Assembly (NCBI GenBank): GCA_003118195.1
Contig: BEXV01000061.1
Coordinates: 342,454 to 406,453 of the forward strand
DNA from: Hemicentrotus pulcherrimus
Lineage: Eukaryota > Echinodermata > Echinoidea > Camarodonta > Strongylocentrotidae
Length of the DNA stretch: 64,000 bases
Reading direction: 5' to 3'
Below are positions 33,925 to 45,929 of the stretch, piece by piece; the stretch's first letter is position 1; each line of letters begins with the position of its first letter. The position numbers and the translations under genes were made by a program. The notes below the pieces were generated by a model. That model searched no databases and was not told where the DNA came from. It saw only the letters and a program-made list of their open reading frames with translations.

Positions 33925-34113
33925 TGTGTGTGTGTGTGTGTATTTGGGTTTTTACAGACGTGTATCAATCAGGTATGATTATTTACGTCTGGGGACCGAC
34001 TTTTAACGTCACCATCCGAAAGACGTGACTGAGCTTCGAACCTGCGTCCTCGGCTGAATCAGTTTGTAACTTCCACTGTTAGCTGGATTACAGGCGCATG
34101 CCACAACGCCTAG
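33925..34113 (-). mobile_element. SINE with 7SL/Alu-like head and (CA)n tail
   Basis: On the minus strand the head at 34110-34081 reads GGCGTTGTGGCATGCGCCTG followed by TAATCCAGCTA, similar to the 5' domain of 7SL/Alu RNA. A B-box-like GGTTCGAAGCTC follows. The body has CTTTCGGATGGTGACGTTAA then GGTCCCC (34026-33991), resembling a conserved SINE central domain. It ends in a (CA)n tail at 33942-33925. See findings. Confidence 0.72.
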
Positions 34114-35434
34114 TTATGATTTAGTTTTATCCTTATGTTGTTTTGCCTGAACTCTTGTGTTTAAAAAAAATAGAGTTTGAACTTATCCTTTTTCCTATCT
34201 ATCTACAACTCATGTAGCTTACGATGTTAACCTTGCACGTTCTAGTATGTTCTGAACTTGTCGTATTGTAGTTCTGTAAACAGTTCCTGTGTTCTAATAC
34301 AAGGAGAAAGTCATAAATGCAGTATTGCATTTTATTTGACATAATGTTGTTTCAATGATTATAATTTCTTTCCAAATGATGAAAATTTCATAAATGCAGA
34401 ATTGCATTTTATTTCACACAATATTGATTTAGTTATTATAATTTCTTTCAAAACGATGATTATTTAACCATCACATTTGTTTTGTATTATCAATTTCAGA
34501 TTGTTACACTTGTGATCAGTGGTATAATTTTTTATTGTACATGATACCTTATTCAGTTACACAGTAACAAAAAAAAGAAATCATGTTATCTGCTTATGAC
34601 GTAGATAATTTATAGAAACTATTGAATCAAATGCAAAGTTGGGTTTAAGGTTATTCTTTCAGTGTGATAAAAATTGTGGGCAGTTGTGCCACCCCCATAG
34701 TACTTTACAACATGGGCACTTAGAAAACAGAGGATTTAATACTACAGGATATTTCATGTCAACACTACAATTTATTTTTCCTTCAAACTTTCCATTAAGG
34801 CTTTGGCGAGCAGTACAACTTTCAAGTACTCTCTTTCTTACTCAATGTTGACTAGTACTTTCATTAGATACATGAATTGACAAGCCCATCACGTGCATAA
34901 GTTATACATCGTCTCTTTTTAGATACCGGTATGTGATGTTCCTAAATTTGGGCATTTTTGTAACACTATACTCCAACATAATTACTGTCTGAAGTTGTGT
35001 TTGTATTTGTATATTTTTACAACCTGCCTACATGTTGATTAATTCTCCATGTAGTTGTATTCTCTTGCATTGTATTCTTTACTAAATTCCTAGCTGTTGA
35101 GCCAAGGCTCGTCTGTATTTGGTAAGAGCGAAAAAGTGTTGTATTCTTTTGTATTTTAAATTATCTTTGTTATATTTATGCATTCTGTTCATATGTAAAA
35201 AGAGTGTACATATTACTATGTTGTACATTAAACATGAAGAAACAGAACCAAGCAATTATGAAGTCCATGGGTCATGTTTTATTTTGTCGACCACCGGGAT
35301 GTTTCATAGAGAGTTTTAGTGTACCAACCATTTAGAGCCATTGTATTTTGAGAGAGAATTTTTGTTGGTGTGCATGTCGAGTTATGACAATCTTCCCATG
35401 AACAGATTAATTTAAAAAAAAAAAAGAACCAATT

Positions 35435-35555
35435 AAAAAAGACATTTTTTCAATGACAAATGACAAAAATCAGTGACAAATCTGTTGATAACCAATCAGA
35501 AGCAAGGATTTAACTAGCTTATAACAAAAACTGTCATTTAAGTTGTGTGAAATGG
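35435..35555. mobile_element. Degraded copy of the 18828-18976 MITE, inverted
   Basis: Shares ATGACAAATGACAAAAATCA, AACCAATCAGAAGCAAG and AACTAGCTTATAACAAAAAC with the reverse complement of 18828-18976. The terminal repeats are eroded. Confidence 0.75.
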
Positions 35556-38500
35556 GGACCCAGGTAGACCCAGTCTCACTGACGAGACCAACACCAGAAT
35601 GACCCAAGATTTTGTGTCAGTTTGACTCGGGTGTGACTTGGGTGTGACATGCTAAACATCATATATATCTTGTAAGTGATTGGAAAGACATGTAGTCGTG
35701 TTTCAGAAATACATACAGGGAGTTTCATGTTGACTCGTACAAAACAATTCCCTTCTACCTCCAGCAGACTGAATATTTAAAAGTCCAGATTCTAAAAGTT
35801 TTTTTTCGGTCACCTTTTCTCCCCTCCCTAATGCATGGGTGGTCCACTAAAGCAGCAATATGTCAATGCGGATCTTCCAGATCTTGAACAACAAAATTAA
35901 TCAAAAGTGACCACTAAAAATCACAAAAAGTACACAAAATACTCAATTTGTCCATGAATAATGAATATAGCTGAATATTTATTGGAGGTTCATTGGTCTA
36001 TACTGGAAGACAGGGTCGACATGACATACCAGTATTTTTTGACAATCAAATTTATCCACAATATTTTTTTTTAATTGTCAAACATTAATTTGATTAAAAT
36101 CACCATGATTCGTTCACAACTAACATGTTTACATGTACTTCACATTGAAACAACAGACAAAAGTTAATACAGATGTATTTATTTATAGTATAACCCTGAA
36201 ATATACATACATGTAGATGTCTACTTTTCAGCTTTTTAGGTCGTAATAAATTTATACCAATCAAACAAATCTATTTATAAATTAATACAAGATTACAATT
36301 CACTTTGCTTGAATACAAGAAGAAATTTGCAAATGAATCTGTATTGCTGCATTAAAATCCATTAAAAAATACCCATGATGCACCAGGCAAGGCTGATGAA
36401 GAGCGCCATTCATTAAAGAGCAGCACACAAAGGCAATATAAGTTAACAAGAGTTGGAACCCACCAGGCATGATCAATTTGGCCTCCTTTTCTTTATATCT
36501 TTCAGCACCAATTTGAGCAAAGGTCTCCAAGATATTACCTAGGTACATATTTATCCCACTAATCTGTGTTCTTTACAATATACCTCCATTTGATACATGA
36601 TACCTCTCCTACTTTTAAAAATGATATCAAATACAGATTTTTAAAAAATAATATCAAGGATTTAGGTAGCATCAATACAATGATGGATTTCACAAGAAAA
36701 CCACCCAAGCAAAGATAAATAGAGGAAAACTAACTGCTGGATATAAAAAAGCAGAATTTCAAAAGGCAATTGATTATTTTACACATGATTTTACAGTCAA
36801 AGTTTTCTTTTGTTTGTAGAGAGGCATCATTATGAATTGATAAAACTTGATAATTAAGGGCATTCCAAATTCAAATTTGAAAAAAAAAAATGCAGATTAT
36901 CATTAGTGCTGGTGACTATTAAAGATTTCTTAGGTCAAAGCAAAATTAATTTCACGTTTATTATCATTTATTATCAAAATTTGTATGTTCACGTTTTCAT
37001 AAAGCCAATGAATAAAGTGCTCAAGAAATTACAAGAAATATTGTTTTCTTTTTGGAGTTATTAATGTGTATTGATTCAAATGTTGTACAAGAGAAAAAAA
37101 TGTCACATTTTAATCTAAAATGTACATAATTCTCATATTATCTCAATATACATTTAGCACAAAAGTAGATGAAAGCACATTTTTTTTTAGAGGAATGCGG
37201 CAAACAGTTAGACTATCCATGTAAAACAAGACAAAACGGTAAACGGAAAATAAGACAAATGTTTTGGAATGTTAAAGAGCAACTAAAATAAGAAAATACT
37301 GATGGGCAAGTTGTGCATGAGATATATTCATGCCTAAACCAGTTCATAAAATTGTTAACCGTCCATAAAATAGTCAATATTAATTTTACTTTGCAGCCTT
37401 GTAAGAATTGTTATAATAGACTCTACGAGTCACAAATACAAAGAATAGATAAAATAAGCACGCTCATACAGAGCCTTTATAATTGAGGTAACAAACGATA
37501 CATAAGTACATCCAAGATAAGTTGGAGGAGGGGAAGAAAGGGAAAGTGTTGTAGTATTCCTGCAAATCTTAATCAAAATATGTTGAAATTGATCTTGATA
37601 AATGAACCCATCACCATTTAAGAGGAAATATGAAAAATTCAAATCCAAATTCCTGCACCTTAACCCTCTACCGGGTATTTCATTTGCTGATTATTACACA
37701 ACATAAAAGCAGGTAAATTCCCAAATCCCCTAAATAAAGAGGTAAGATAATACCGAGATACCATGTTTCTTTTAAACCATGTTTTCAGCATGCATGTTTA
37801 GTATTCCATGAATAACTTTTGAATTTGATTGTCTCAACAGAGCTACTTTTGACAGAAATGCCACAAAGATTACATTACCTTCTACACACATCAAACGTTA
37901 ACATACAAGGTATAACCAATTACTACATCCAACGAGAGGAAACTGTTCAGGTGACTTTCAATGGTTTTGTGCACAAAGTTATTACGACAAGCCCTCTTGT
38001 GACATAACAACCACACAATACACAACATGTACATTTATTTCAAACAACCAATTAGTGGGCAAAGAATTTGTTTTACTTTTCCATTTTCAGTGTTGCACTG
38101 TGATCTACTACTACAAATATGTTTAAAAGTAGGCAAGTCCCAGTGCTTTTATCCCATACATTTCTGACCTCAAGTAAGACTGTAGTATATCACTGTATGA
38201 AGATAATAGCCCCTGCTAGAGCTTATATCTGACCAAATTCGAAGTGAAATGACACATTTGATGGTAATTTTGTCCATCAGTATGGAATACTTTGGTAATA
38301 ATTGGACATCAAAATGAAAATGAGGGGGAGGCGNGGTAGACTTGTCCAACTATATATATGTAGTTGTAAACTTGTAATACACATATTCATTACTCTTTGA
38401 CATGCAAACAAACACACAAGGTCCACACTGATACATTTCCTATGGGCTGATCCTGATCCTGAATACTGGTCAACGGTCAAGGCATCTCAAACAGACACGG

Positions 38501-38562
38501 TCACAGGTGATACAATGGTCAGTCTAGATTAGGGGGACAGGTGATGGACATGTGATAGATAT

Positions 38563-38662
38563 CTAGGCCATGACAAGTTCTGTGTTTCCTTCTTTGGTAA
38601 TGAGCTGGACCAGAGACCCACTGTCTGGTCGTTCCTCTCCCTGAGACCACTTGAACAGCAAC
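38563..38662 (-). CDS. QDPR: QDPR exon 6 and stop
   Basis: A 100-bp coding part after GTCAG, ending at TAG 38565-38563. It encodes [20 protein letters not shown], then [12 protein letters not shown]. Confidence 0.95.
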
Positions 38663-41600
38663 CTGACAAAAGGAGGATAGTATGAGGAAAATATATGGGA
38701 TTCTGCTATGGCTAAATAATTCCTAACAATCAGTAACCAATAATTCCTAATAATTCAGTAACATTATTGACAATATCAGATTACAAGATGCAGGGTGGTC
38801 ATGTAACAGCTGGTTAAAATTCTTTCCCAACCAAATGTATAGATGAAATATTGGTTATAAAATATGTTTGGAAATGCTTTGCAATATTGCTCAGACAGCC
38901 CTAGACCACAGCCACAAACGAGTTCATACTCCTTCCAAGTTGCTATTTTAAAAGTTTGCCCTTTTTTGTGTGGACCACCCTGAAGATGGTTGATTAATCC
39001 GAATTTGCAACGGCAATGGTTATCTAACAAATTTCAAATTACCACATTCAAACTACACAGATTTTCAAGCAGCACAACCAACAAAAAGTCAGCCTGAAAA
39101 ATAGAGAAACTCTTAGAGAAATTCAATTTCAGAGTCATGAATGCCTTCGCTATTTCAATCATGTGGTTATTTTGTAGGCTCACCGTGTATCATGTCGACT
39201 TGTTCATAAAAGTGGAGAAGCGGTACTTACTCAGATACGTATTCCAGGGTAGTCCACGAGGAGAAGTCGGCATTGGCCATGAACTTTCTATTCATCGGTG
39301 TGTCTAAGGTAACCCTGGAATAAACAACAATCCAAAGAGATCAACAATAAATCAATGTCAAAGCCCCTTACAATATATTAGGCTCATCATCATCATCGAT
39401 TAAAGTCAGCATTTTCCCTCTTACAAGGCTTTACCGACTTTCATACCATGATGACACTCCCTCCCTCCACCTCTTCTTGTTTCAACCTTCCTCCTCATTC
39501 AGACCAACCTTAGTCCTTTCTTTCTTCACCATGTCTTTCCATGAAATCTTAGGTTTTCCTTTCCCTCTTATGCCATCCATTCCCAGATCCCACGCTATTT
39601 TCACAGATTCATCATCTTCCCTTATCAACATATGAACTATCGATCTCAATCCACATTGCTTTACCACTTCCACCATTTTCTTCCAGACCCAACCTTTCCA
39701 TGAGGTCTTTTGAGTTCTTTTTATTTGGATATACATGTACCAGTATTGTTCCATTCACAAAATATCACATTCCTGAAGAAAAGTAGGGGGGAAATAAATC
39801 ATTTCTCCAGTTTGCCCAGATCTCCTTATATCTTACTGTTAAAATTCATCTACTAATGTTTAATCACATACAAGTGTTTAATAAGGGATCAACACTATAG
39901 TTGAGTCCACAGACATACAGTGCAATTTTCACCACATGGCATTTCTTTACTGAAATACTCAAATGCCTCAAGAAGGCCAATCACATGATCTGAAAACCTT
40001 ATATTAATAAAGATCGTCTTCACATTATAATATGCTTGCTGCTTGTTGGATTAATCAAATCTGACTTAGTATGGATGTTGTACAAAAAAGGGGTAAGAAT
40101 TGCATTTTTGATCTCACATTAAATTAGACCATTTTTCAAAATAAATTCAGACCAAATTCAAGGAATTCATGCACCCTTAGCTCTTTATACATACATTCTT
40201 ATCTTAGAGTGAATCAATTACTGCTAATGCTACATGTATTTTCCCCAAGACATGAAGCCCCACTGCACTACTTGTAGCTACTTGCGCCCTCTATATAGCA
40301 AACAATGTCTAAGCTGTACCCGTTGGTCCCCCATGGTCCCCTTTTTTAAAATGTTAATTGAGAACTGATTTGATGACATAACCACCTGTTGGTGACCATG
40401 CAGGGAGGTCTAATCCCTCCTAGCCAAACTAGTGCAGATAGGCTGTAAGATCACTTACGGTAAGATGGCAAGAGCTGTAGCGTTGGCTGGTAATCCACTG
40501 TCCTCAGCACCAAGGCCTTTAGTCAGCTGGTGGACAGCAGCCTTGGCCATTCCATACCCCATCATACCTACAATCAAAACAATCAAGGAATAGCGATTAT
40601 CAGTACTCAATGATTTCTTGGTGTTGTTCATCCGTCAGTATTGATGGGCTTGATACTATACGGGCCACTGGGCAATAAATAGCTGCTCCCAGGCCAAACG
40701 TGGCCAGAGGGGAGATTTTGATACTTCCTGCCCAAATTATCATATCTAACACACACACATACACAAAAAAAGTTGCTTCATCAAATGTTCCCTTTTGTAT
40801 TTTTGTAATCATTTACTACAATGTATGATTTGTAAATCAATATTTATATTTCCATCAAATAAGGATTTATTCATGAGTTTATATCAATTTGGAATGGAGC
40901 ATTATACTGATATACTGTATACATAGAAAATGTTCTATTACCCATTGATAAGCATTAATGTCTTCTTGGTAGGGGGGGGGGGCAGTTTCTTGTTTGTCCC
41001 AGGTGCCAAATAACTTGATAAGCCAGTGCCTGTACCTAACCCTATACTTGACAAAATAAAGCCCAGCAATTGACACCAGAGCAAATATCAGAGCATTCCT
41101 CATTAAATGTCCATACTGATTAAAACATCAATATCTGGGAATTGTTTTTGCGACATCTCACCTGCAGTTCCACCAAGAGCAGGGGATGCACCAGTCAGTT
41201 GGAGTAGGCCTCCCTCCTTCAAGTGCCTGGCAGCAATTCCGGCCGAGATGACTGATGTCCAGCAACTCTGTTTAATCATCATGTCAGCATTCTTCACCAG
41301 GTCTAAAGAGCAATTAAGAGATTTACATTTTGGTGAGACAGGTAACTTACCATCCTCTCCCCCCCCCCCTCTATTAAGTGAAAGAAGTGTTATCTATTAG
41401 CATGAATTGTTTTGAATATCACTACACCATAGTTATTATTTTTAATCCACTAACAAGTAGTATTTTTAAGCAATTCATGACTTTGGGTTTTCAGTAACCT
41501 TTAAAACAAGTTTCTGATATTCTGTTCTTGGCATCAATTCCAAATCTTTAGGCTATGAAATATAAGGAGGTAATTAGCTCGGTGTCAAAATTCTATATTT

Positions 41601-44079
41601 ATTGTGTCCATTTTTTTCTTCTTCAAATTAAAGATACTCAAAACAACACATAGAATAATTAATTTTATCATATTTTTTAATTGTGATAGCTTGATCGGCA
41701 TAAAAGTTGATTGAAAGAGGAAAATGAATCTTAGAAAAAAAAAGAAAGCTGCTTAGAAACTATCAAACAATAATCCTCACTACGTTACCATCTTATGAAG
41801 ATAACATTATAGGAGATTCCATAATTATAAGAGACTTCAGATTTTTTTTATCAACTTTTCAAAGGAATATGGGATATCTAATCAGCTACATGTAAGTAAA
41901 CAAGATAATCAAGTTTTATACAGACTGTATTCTAACTTACAATATCTATCTATTGTCTGTCAAACCTGATATTACTGCCCACTACATGCAGTAAAAATTA
42001 AAATTTGTTTTAGGACTGGAGAAAGAAGCATTATAAACCCGTCAAATACATTTTGTTTCTAATTTCTAATATCTTTTTGAAAGCAATCGATATGTCATCA
42101 TCTCAGGAAGATAGCAAAGAGATAATTGATCTACTTTACAAATATGTAAAAACTCCTTTATGCAAATTTAGTCATGATTGATGAAATCCACAAAATGAAC
42201 AGTTATTATGCCTGCTTCTTAGATAATAAAATAACAATATTCCATTCTTGCATACATGTAGCACATACAACTTCATGATATGACAATATTATGCACTTCC
42301 AAAGAGCTTTGAAAACTCCTTTTAAGAGAGCAACCATTTCATTGTTCCCTCTTCCGGGTTGACTAGATTGACCTAAAATATAGTTCTATTACACTTAACA
42401 TTTAAAGGTAAGCTGTTACCTTTTAATGAGGTAATACTTTTACCTTTGGTTAATATGCACACAAATGCCCTGTTTGATTAAGACTGTTGTATCTTCCTTA
42501 AAAAATGATAGGGGATGCTTCAAAGAAAAAATCCTTTTTAACTTTTACAAAATACTCATAAATGTTAAAACTTTGGGGACATATGAAAAAGTGTAAAATA
42601 CTACAGTGTTGTTACTTATTCAGCACTCCTAAATTAATTATGAAACACAAATTTTCCTAGTCATTTTATATTTGTGTCATGGATATCACTTGAGTTTTTG
42701 TATAACTATGTTCTGGTAAGTAGAAATAAATCAACTGCTAGAAATTTAACCAGTGATACATCTTAGATGATAAAGACAAAACATATTTTTTTAAAACAAT
42801 CATTTTACTTGATCTCTATATTAGAGAAATCTAAATTTCTAACTGTTCAACTCAGTGTAAAATGAATTACAAACCTTTTGACTTTGCATTGCCTCCAGCC
42901 CATCCTCCGGCTACACAGAGGATTGCATCCAGCTTTTCACCCGAGAGGGCCTCCTCCACCTTTGAGTAGACTTCTTCGGACTGCAGGGTCCAGGCATTGA
43001 GCTCACTGATGATGACGTTTGCATCTGCTTGCTCATTAGGGGCCAAATCAGCTGATAATACCCACTAGGAAAAGAGCAAATTATATAAAAAAAAGGTAAA
43101 TCAAATGAGAATGTAGACTATAACCAAGTTAGAAGGGTCTTCACTCTACAGTATCATAAAGCATAGATCCTATATCAATTCTTGACCTTCCCTGAGCTAG
43201 AGCACAATGGACGGGTGGTTATCTCATCAACTCAGCTCTCTGTTAACAAAAGAAAAAGAGGATGATGGGGGACCAATGGTCACCGATTAGGCACTGTTTG
43301 TTATATAGAGGGCGCAAGTAGCTACAAGTAGTGCAGTGGGCCTTTAAACCATCATGATCATCAATAAGACTCCTAATAAATTGTGATACTGGTGAATTAA
43401 TTTATAGAGTATTATTAGATCTAGACTAGACTAGACTAGTATCGTCGTAGAAGTAGAAGTAGAACTAGAAGTATAGAAGGGGCTAGCCAACTTTAGCCCA
43501 CTTTGGTAAAAACCAGTCTGAACAGAAAGTGGAATAGGCTTAACCCCGTACTATAGGTGGGGCTAAGAAAATGCAGACGACCCTTATTTTTTAGGACGCA
43601 TTTTGTCCTCGTTTATGAATATGAGGATATCCTTGATTATGAGGACGATCCTCATGCTCAGACCAGCACCCCTACTGATGTATTCAGTACTGAATGACTG
43701 CCATACACAACTACCAACAAACCCAACAACAACAACAACAACAACAACAATAACAGCAACAACGCTCAGTTGCGCTGCGCTACAGCGCTATACTAGCGCC
43801 TGGCCTGGCGAGCTAGCCGAGGCCGAGTCGATGCCGACATTGCACTGCTACCACAAAAGTAACAACAGGTGGGACTGTACTAAACTGTGTACAGAAGAGC
43901 CTCACGTTACAGATCCAAATTTGTACTTTAATTTTCAAAAAATATTTCCCAAAGATCAGAATCACTAGAAAAATAAGTTCTCAACAATTCACCCAGTTCT
44001 TTGACTTGTAAAAGTTCACCAATTGGGAACCAAGGGCCCCTTTTCCACCATAAACGAAGACACGGGAGTTTGCTGCCAT
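38563..44079 (-). CDS. QDPR: Quinoid dihydropteridine reductase, complete
   Basis: A cytosolic NADH-dependent reductase that regenerates tetrahydrobiopterin, the cofactor of aromatic amino acid hydroxylases, from quinonoid dihydrobiopterin. Six exons on the minus strand: 43993-44079, 42875-43064, 41162-41302, 40459-40567, 39231-39314, 38563-38662 (711 nt, 236 residues; the human protein has about 244). The Rossmann nucleotide-binding loop [13 protein letters not shown] is at residues 8-20. The motif [15 protein letters not shown] is strongly family-specific. The short-chain dehydrogenase Tyr-x3-Lys pair is Y144-GMA-K148. Later motifs are [12 protein letters not shown] and [18 protein letters not shown]. 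The start ATG at 44077-44079 is the first in-frame Met and gives the family's short N-terminus. All introns are GT-AG, one with the less common donor GTTTGT. It converges on the receptor gene and diverges from KCMF1. Confidence 0.96.
39231..39314 (-). CDS. QDPR: QDPR exon 5
   Basis: An 84-bp exon between TTCCAG and GTAAGT. It encodes [20 protein letters not shown], then TTLEYVSE. Confidence 0.95.
39385..39725 (-). mobile_element. Truncated non-LTR retrotransposon 3' end, copy 1
   Basis: On the minus strand the sequence encodes a tail such as [20 protein letters not shown] followed by [15 protein letters not shown], the familiar C-terminal end of LINE reverse transcriptases. It is followed by a short 3' region and a (GAT)n tail at 39403-39388. 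The 5' part is missing. A second, more decayed copy is at 56308-56590. Confidence 0.8.
40255..40448. mobile_element. TTAA-family MITE, copy B
   Basis: Starts AAGCCCCACTGCACTACTTG, ends AAACTAGTGCAGATAGGCTG, about 194 bp. The interior has TTGGTCCCCCATGGTCCCC and GGGAGGTCTAATCCCTCC. It lies inside QDPR intron 4, ending 10 bp from the donor of exon 4. Confidence 0.88.
40459..40567 (-). CDS. QDPR: QDPR exon 4 with catalytic Tyr/Lys
   Basis: A 109-bp exon between TGTAG and GTAAGT. It starts [20 protein letters not shown], with the Y-x3-K catalytic pair, and ends TALAILP. A TTAA-type MITE ends only 10 bp past its donor. Confidence 0.95.
41162..41302 (-). CDS. QDPR: QDPR exon 3
   Basis: A 141-bp exon between TTTAG and GTGAGA. 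It encodes [20 protein letters not shown], then [20 protein letters not shown]. Confidence 0.95.
41303..42874. other. QDPR intron 2
   Basis: A 1.6-kb AT-rich intron with nothing recognised. A C-run sits at 41361-41370. Confidence 0.65.
42875..43064 (-). CDS. QDPR: QDPR exon 2
   Basis: A 190-bp exon, acceptor CCTAG, donor GTTTGT. It starts [20 protein letters not shown] and ends [16 protein letters not shown]. Confidence 0.95.
43065..43992. other. QDPR intron 1
   Basis: Holds a partial TTAA-family MITE (43205-43348), a GACTA/GAAGTA repeat (43424-43475) and a (CAA)n run (43726-43765). No exon seen. Confidence 0.7.
43205..43348. mobile_element. TTAA-family MITE, copy C (truncated)
   Basis: Matches the 57686-57882 copy from GGTGGTTATCTCATCAA through GATGGGGGACCAATGG-type sequence to GTAGCTACAAGTAGTGCAGT and GGGCCTTTAAA. 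The other terminus (CTGCACTAGTTTGG) is missing. Confidence 0.85.
43993..44079 (-). CDS. QDPR: QDPR exon 1
   Basis: An 87-bp exon from the ATG at 44077-44079 to a GTGAAT donor. It encodes [20 protein letters not shown], then VNFYKSKNW, ending in phase 0. It contains the dinucleotide-binding glycine loop. Confidence 0.95.
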
Positions 44080-45299
44080 TTTGATGAAGTGAATGGTGAA
44101 GATTATAATAATATTTTCTAGTTTTTGGCATGTTTTGATATTTTTATATTTTGAAATAATTATAGGTATAAATTAATAATTTCTATAGATATATTAGGTA
44201 AATTTTGAATGTTGTTATAAGGTAATTTATAATTTTTATTGGAAATCTCTGTTCGAGGTTGTGACATCACTGCTCATGGGGCTGAGCACTTTAGATTTTG
44301 ATGAATATGTGTGAATAATTGGACATAAAAACACCATTTATTTTTCATGTGGAGCCTGTATTTAACATTTGCATGTAATTTGTAGATCACAAGACTCCCC
44401 TTAAGCTGTGAATGGATTTTGAGTCAAACTTGGGGCTGAGTTTTTGCCTAGGATGTCCCGACATGAAGGTAAGCAGATTGCAGAAACCGGAACATGTCAG
44501 CATTATTCCATAGGCTTTACGTTCAGAAAAGTCCTGCACTAATTCAAATGAATGTGATCTCGTGAACTGCGGCCGCCGGCTGCCTGGTCTGGCTACTGAG
44601 ACCCGAGTTGATAATGTAAATGTGAATTTGACTGAATGATAACTCACTGATACAGATACACATGTAATTGTCATGCTGTTGATAACTGTTTTTCAAATGT
44701 GCGAATCAATCGTTTTGTTTAGATTGCCTGGGCAATTCAGGGAGGGACATCGTTAAGACCGTAAAAAAAAAGAAAAGCAAAACAAAAAAGAAGACACATT
44801 TCTGATTTCAATGACAATGTTGGCGAATGGGCTGTAGGGTCTACTTGTAATAGGAACAAACCTAGATTTTCTTAACTTATACCCCATTTTCATGTTCTCC
44901 ACGATAGTGTTTAGCAAAAAGGCAGCCAGCGATAGCCAATCAGAAGGGCCAAAAGCGCCAGTGTTTGAAAACGAGGCCGAGAAAGGTCGAAAGTAAAAGC
45001 GCATGCACAGGATGGGAGCTAAAGTTCTCATGGTTCTACGTGGGGTTAACTCCAGACCCTACACTAGTAGGGGCGCTGGTCCGAGAATGAGGGTCGTCCG
45101 CTTAAAGTAGGGTGTCTGATCGCGCACCCGATGTTGTGTGCTAAAATTCTTCCCATTGAGTTTGCACGCATCCTAACTCCGGGAAGCTCCAACACCGGCG
45201 CCGCAGGCGTCGGAGCTTCGGTTTTACTGTCGTACAGGCTACAAATAAAAATTTTCTGGCGACATTATTGTTAAATCTGCAAAAGGAGTACTTACAATT

Positions 45300-45929
45300 N
45301 NNNNNNNNNNNNNNNNNNNNNNNNNNNNNNNNNNNNNNNNNNNNNNNNNNNNNNNNNNNNNNNNNNNNNNNNNNNNNNNNNNNNNNNNNNNNNNNNNNNN
45401 NNNNNNNNNNNNNNNNNNNNNNNNNNNNNNNNNNNNNNNNNNNNNNNNNNNNNNNNNNNNNNNNNNNNNNNNNNNNNNNNNNNNNNNNNNNNNNNNNNNN
45501 NNNNNNNNNNNNNNNNNNNNNNNNNNNNNNNNNNNNNNNNNNNNNNNNNNNNNNNNNNNNNNNNNNNNNNNNNNNNNNNNNNNNNNNNNNNNNNNNNNNN
45601 NNNNNNNNNNNNNNNNNNNNNNNNNNNNNNNNNNNNNNNNNNNNNNNNNNNNNNNNNNNNNNNNNNNNNNNNNNNNNNNNNNNNNNNNNNNNNNNNNNNN
45701 NNNNNNNNNNNNNNNNNNNNNNNNNNNNNNNNNNNNNNNNNNNNNNNNNNNNNNNNNNNNNNNNNNNNNNNNNNNNNNNNNNNNNNNNNNNNNNNNNNNN
45801 NNNNNNNNNNNNNNNNNNNNNNNNNNNNNNNNNNNNNNNNNNNNNNNNNNNNNNNNNNNNNNNNNNNNNNNNNNNNNNNNNNNNNNNNNNNNNNNNNNNN
45901 NNNNNNNNNNNNNNNNNNNNNNNNNNNNN
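45300..45929. other. Assembly gap (630 N)
   Basis: Unresolved bases in a CpG-rich neighbourhood between two divergent genes. Open frames drawn across it are artefacts. On the minus strand the last real bases before the gap read AATT|GTAAGTACTCC, a strong splice-donor consensus, so an exon of some transcript may end at the gap edge. Confidence 0.98.

Larger units (their letters stand above)
30579..38562. other. Receptor 3' UTR and receptor-QDPR intergenic DNA
   Basis: The first part is presumably receptor 3' UTR. AATAAA hexamers occur at 33027-33032 and 33691-33696, but no cleavage site can be assigned. Also present are a GA-rich tract (32860-33030), an inverted-repeat element (33733-33867), a SINE (33925-34113), two similar 60-bp AT-rich blocks near 34310-34395, a degraded MITE (35435-35555) and a single N at 38334. 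The two converging genes probably both end within this stretch. No other coding exon is supported. Confidence 0.65.
39315..40458. other. QDPR intron 4 (with LINE fragment and MITE)
   Basis: A 1.1-kb intron holding a truncated LINE end (39385-39725) and a MITE (40255-40448) abutting the upstream donor. The rest is AT-rich. Confidence 0.75.

Noticed and set aside
45294..45299. QDPR exon 1 ending at the gap edge
   Set aside because: I first suspected it from the GTAAGT donor, but the true first coding exon with the glycine loop is at 43993-44079 and joins exon 2 in phase.
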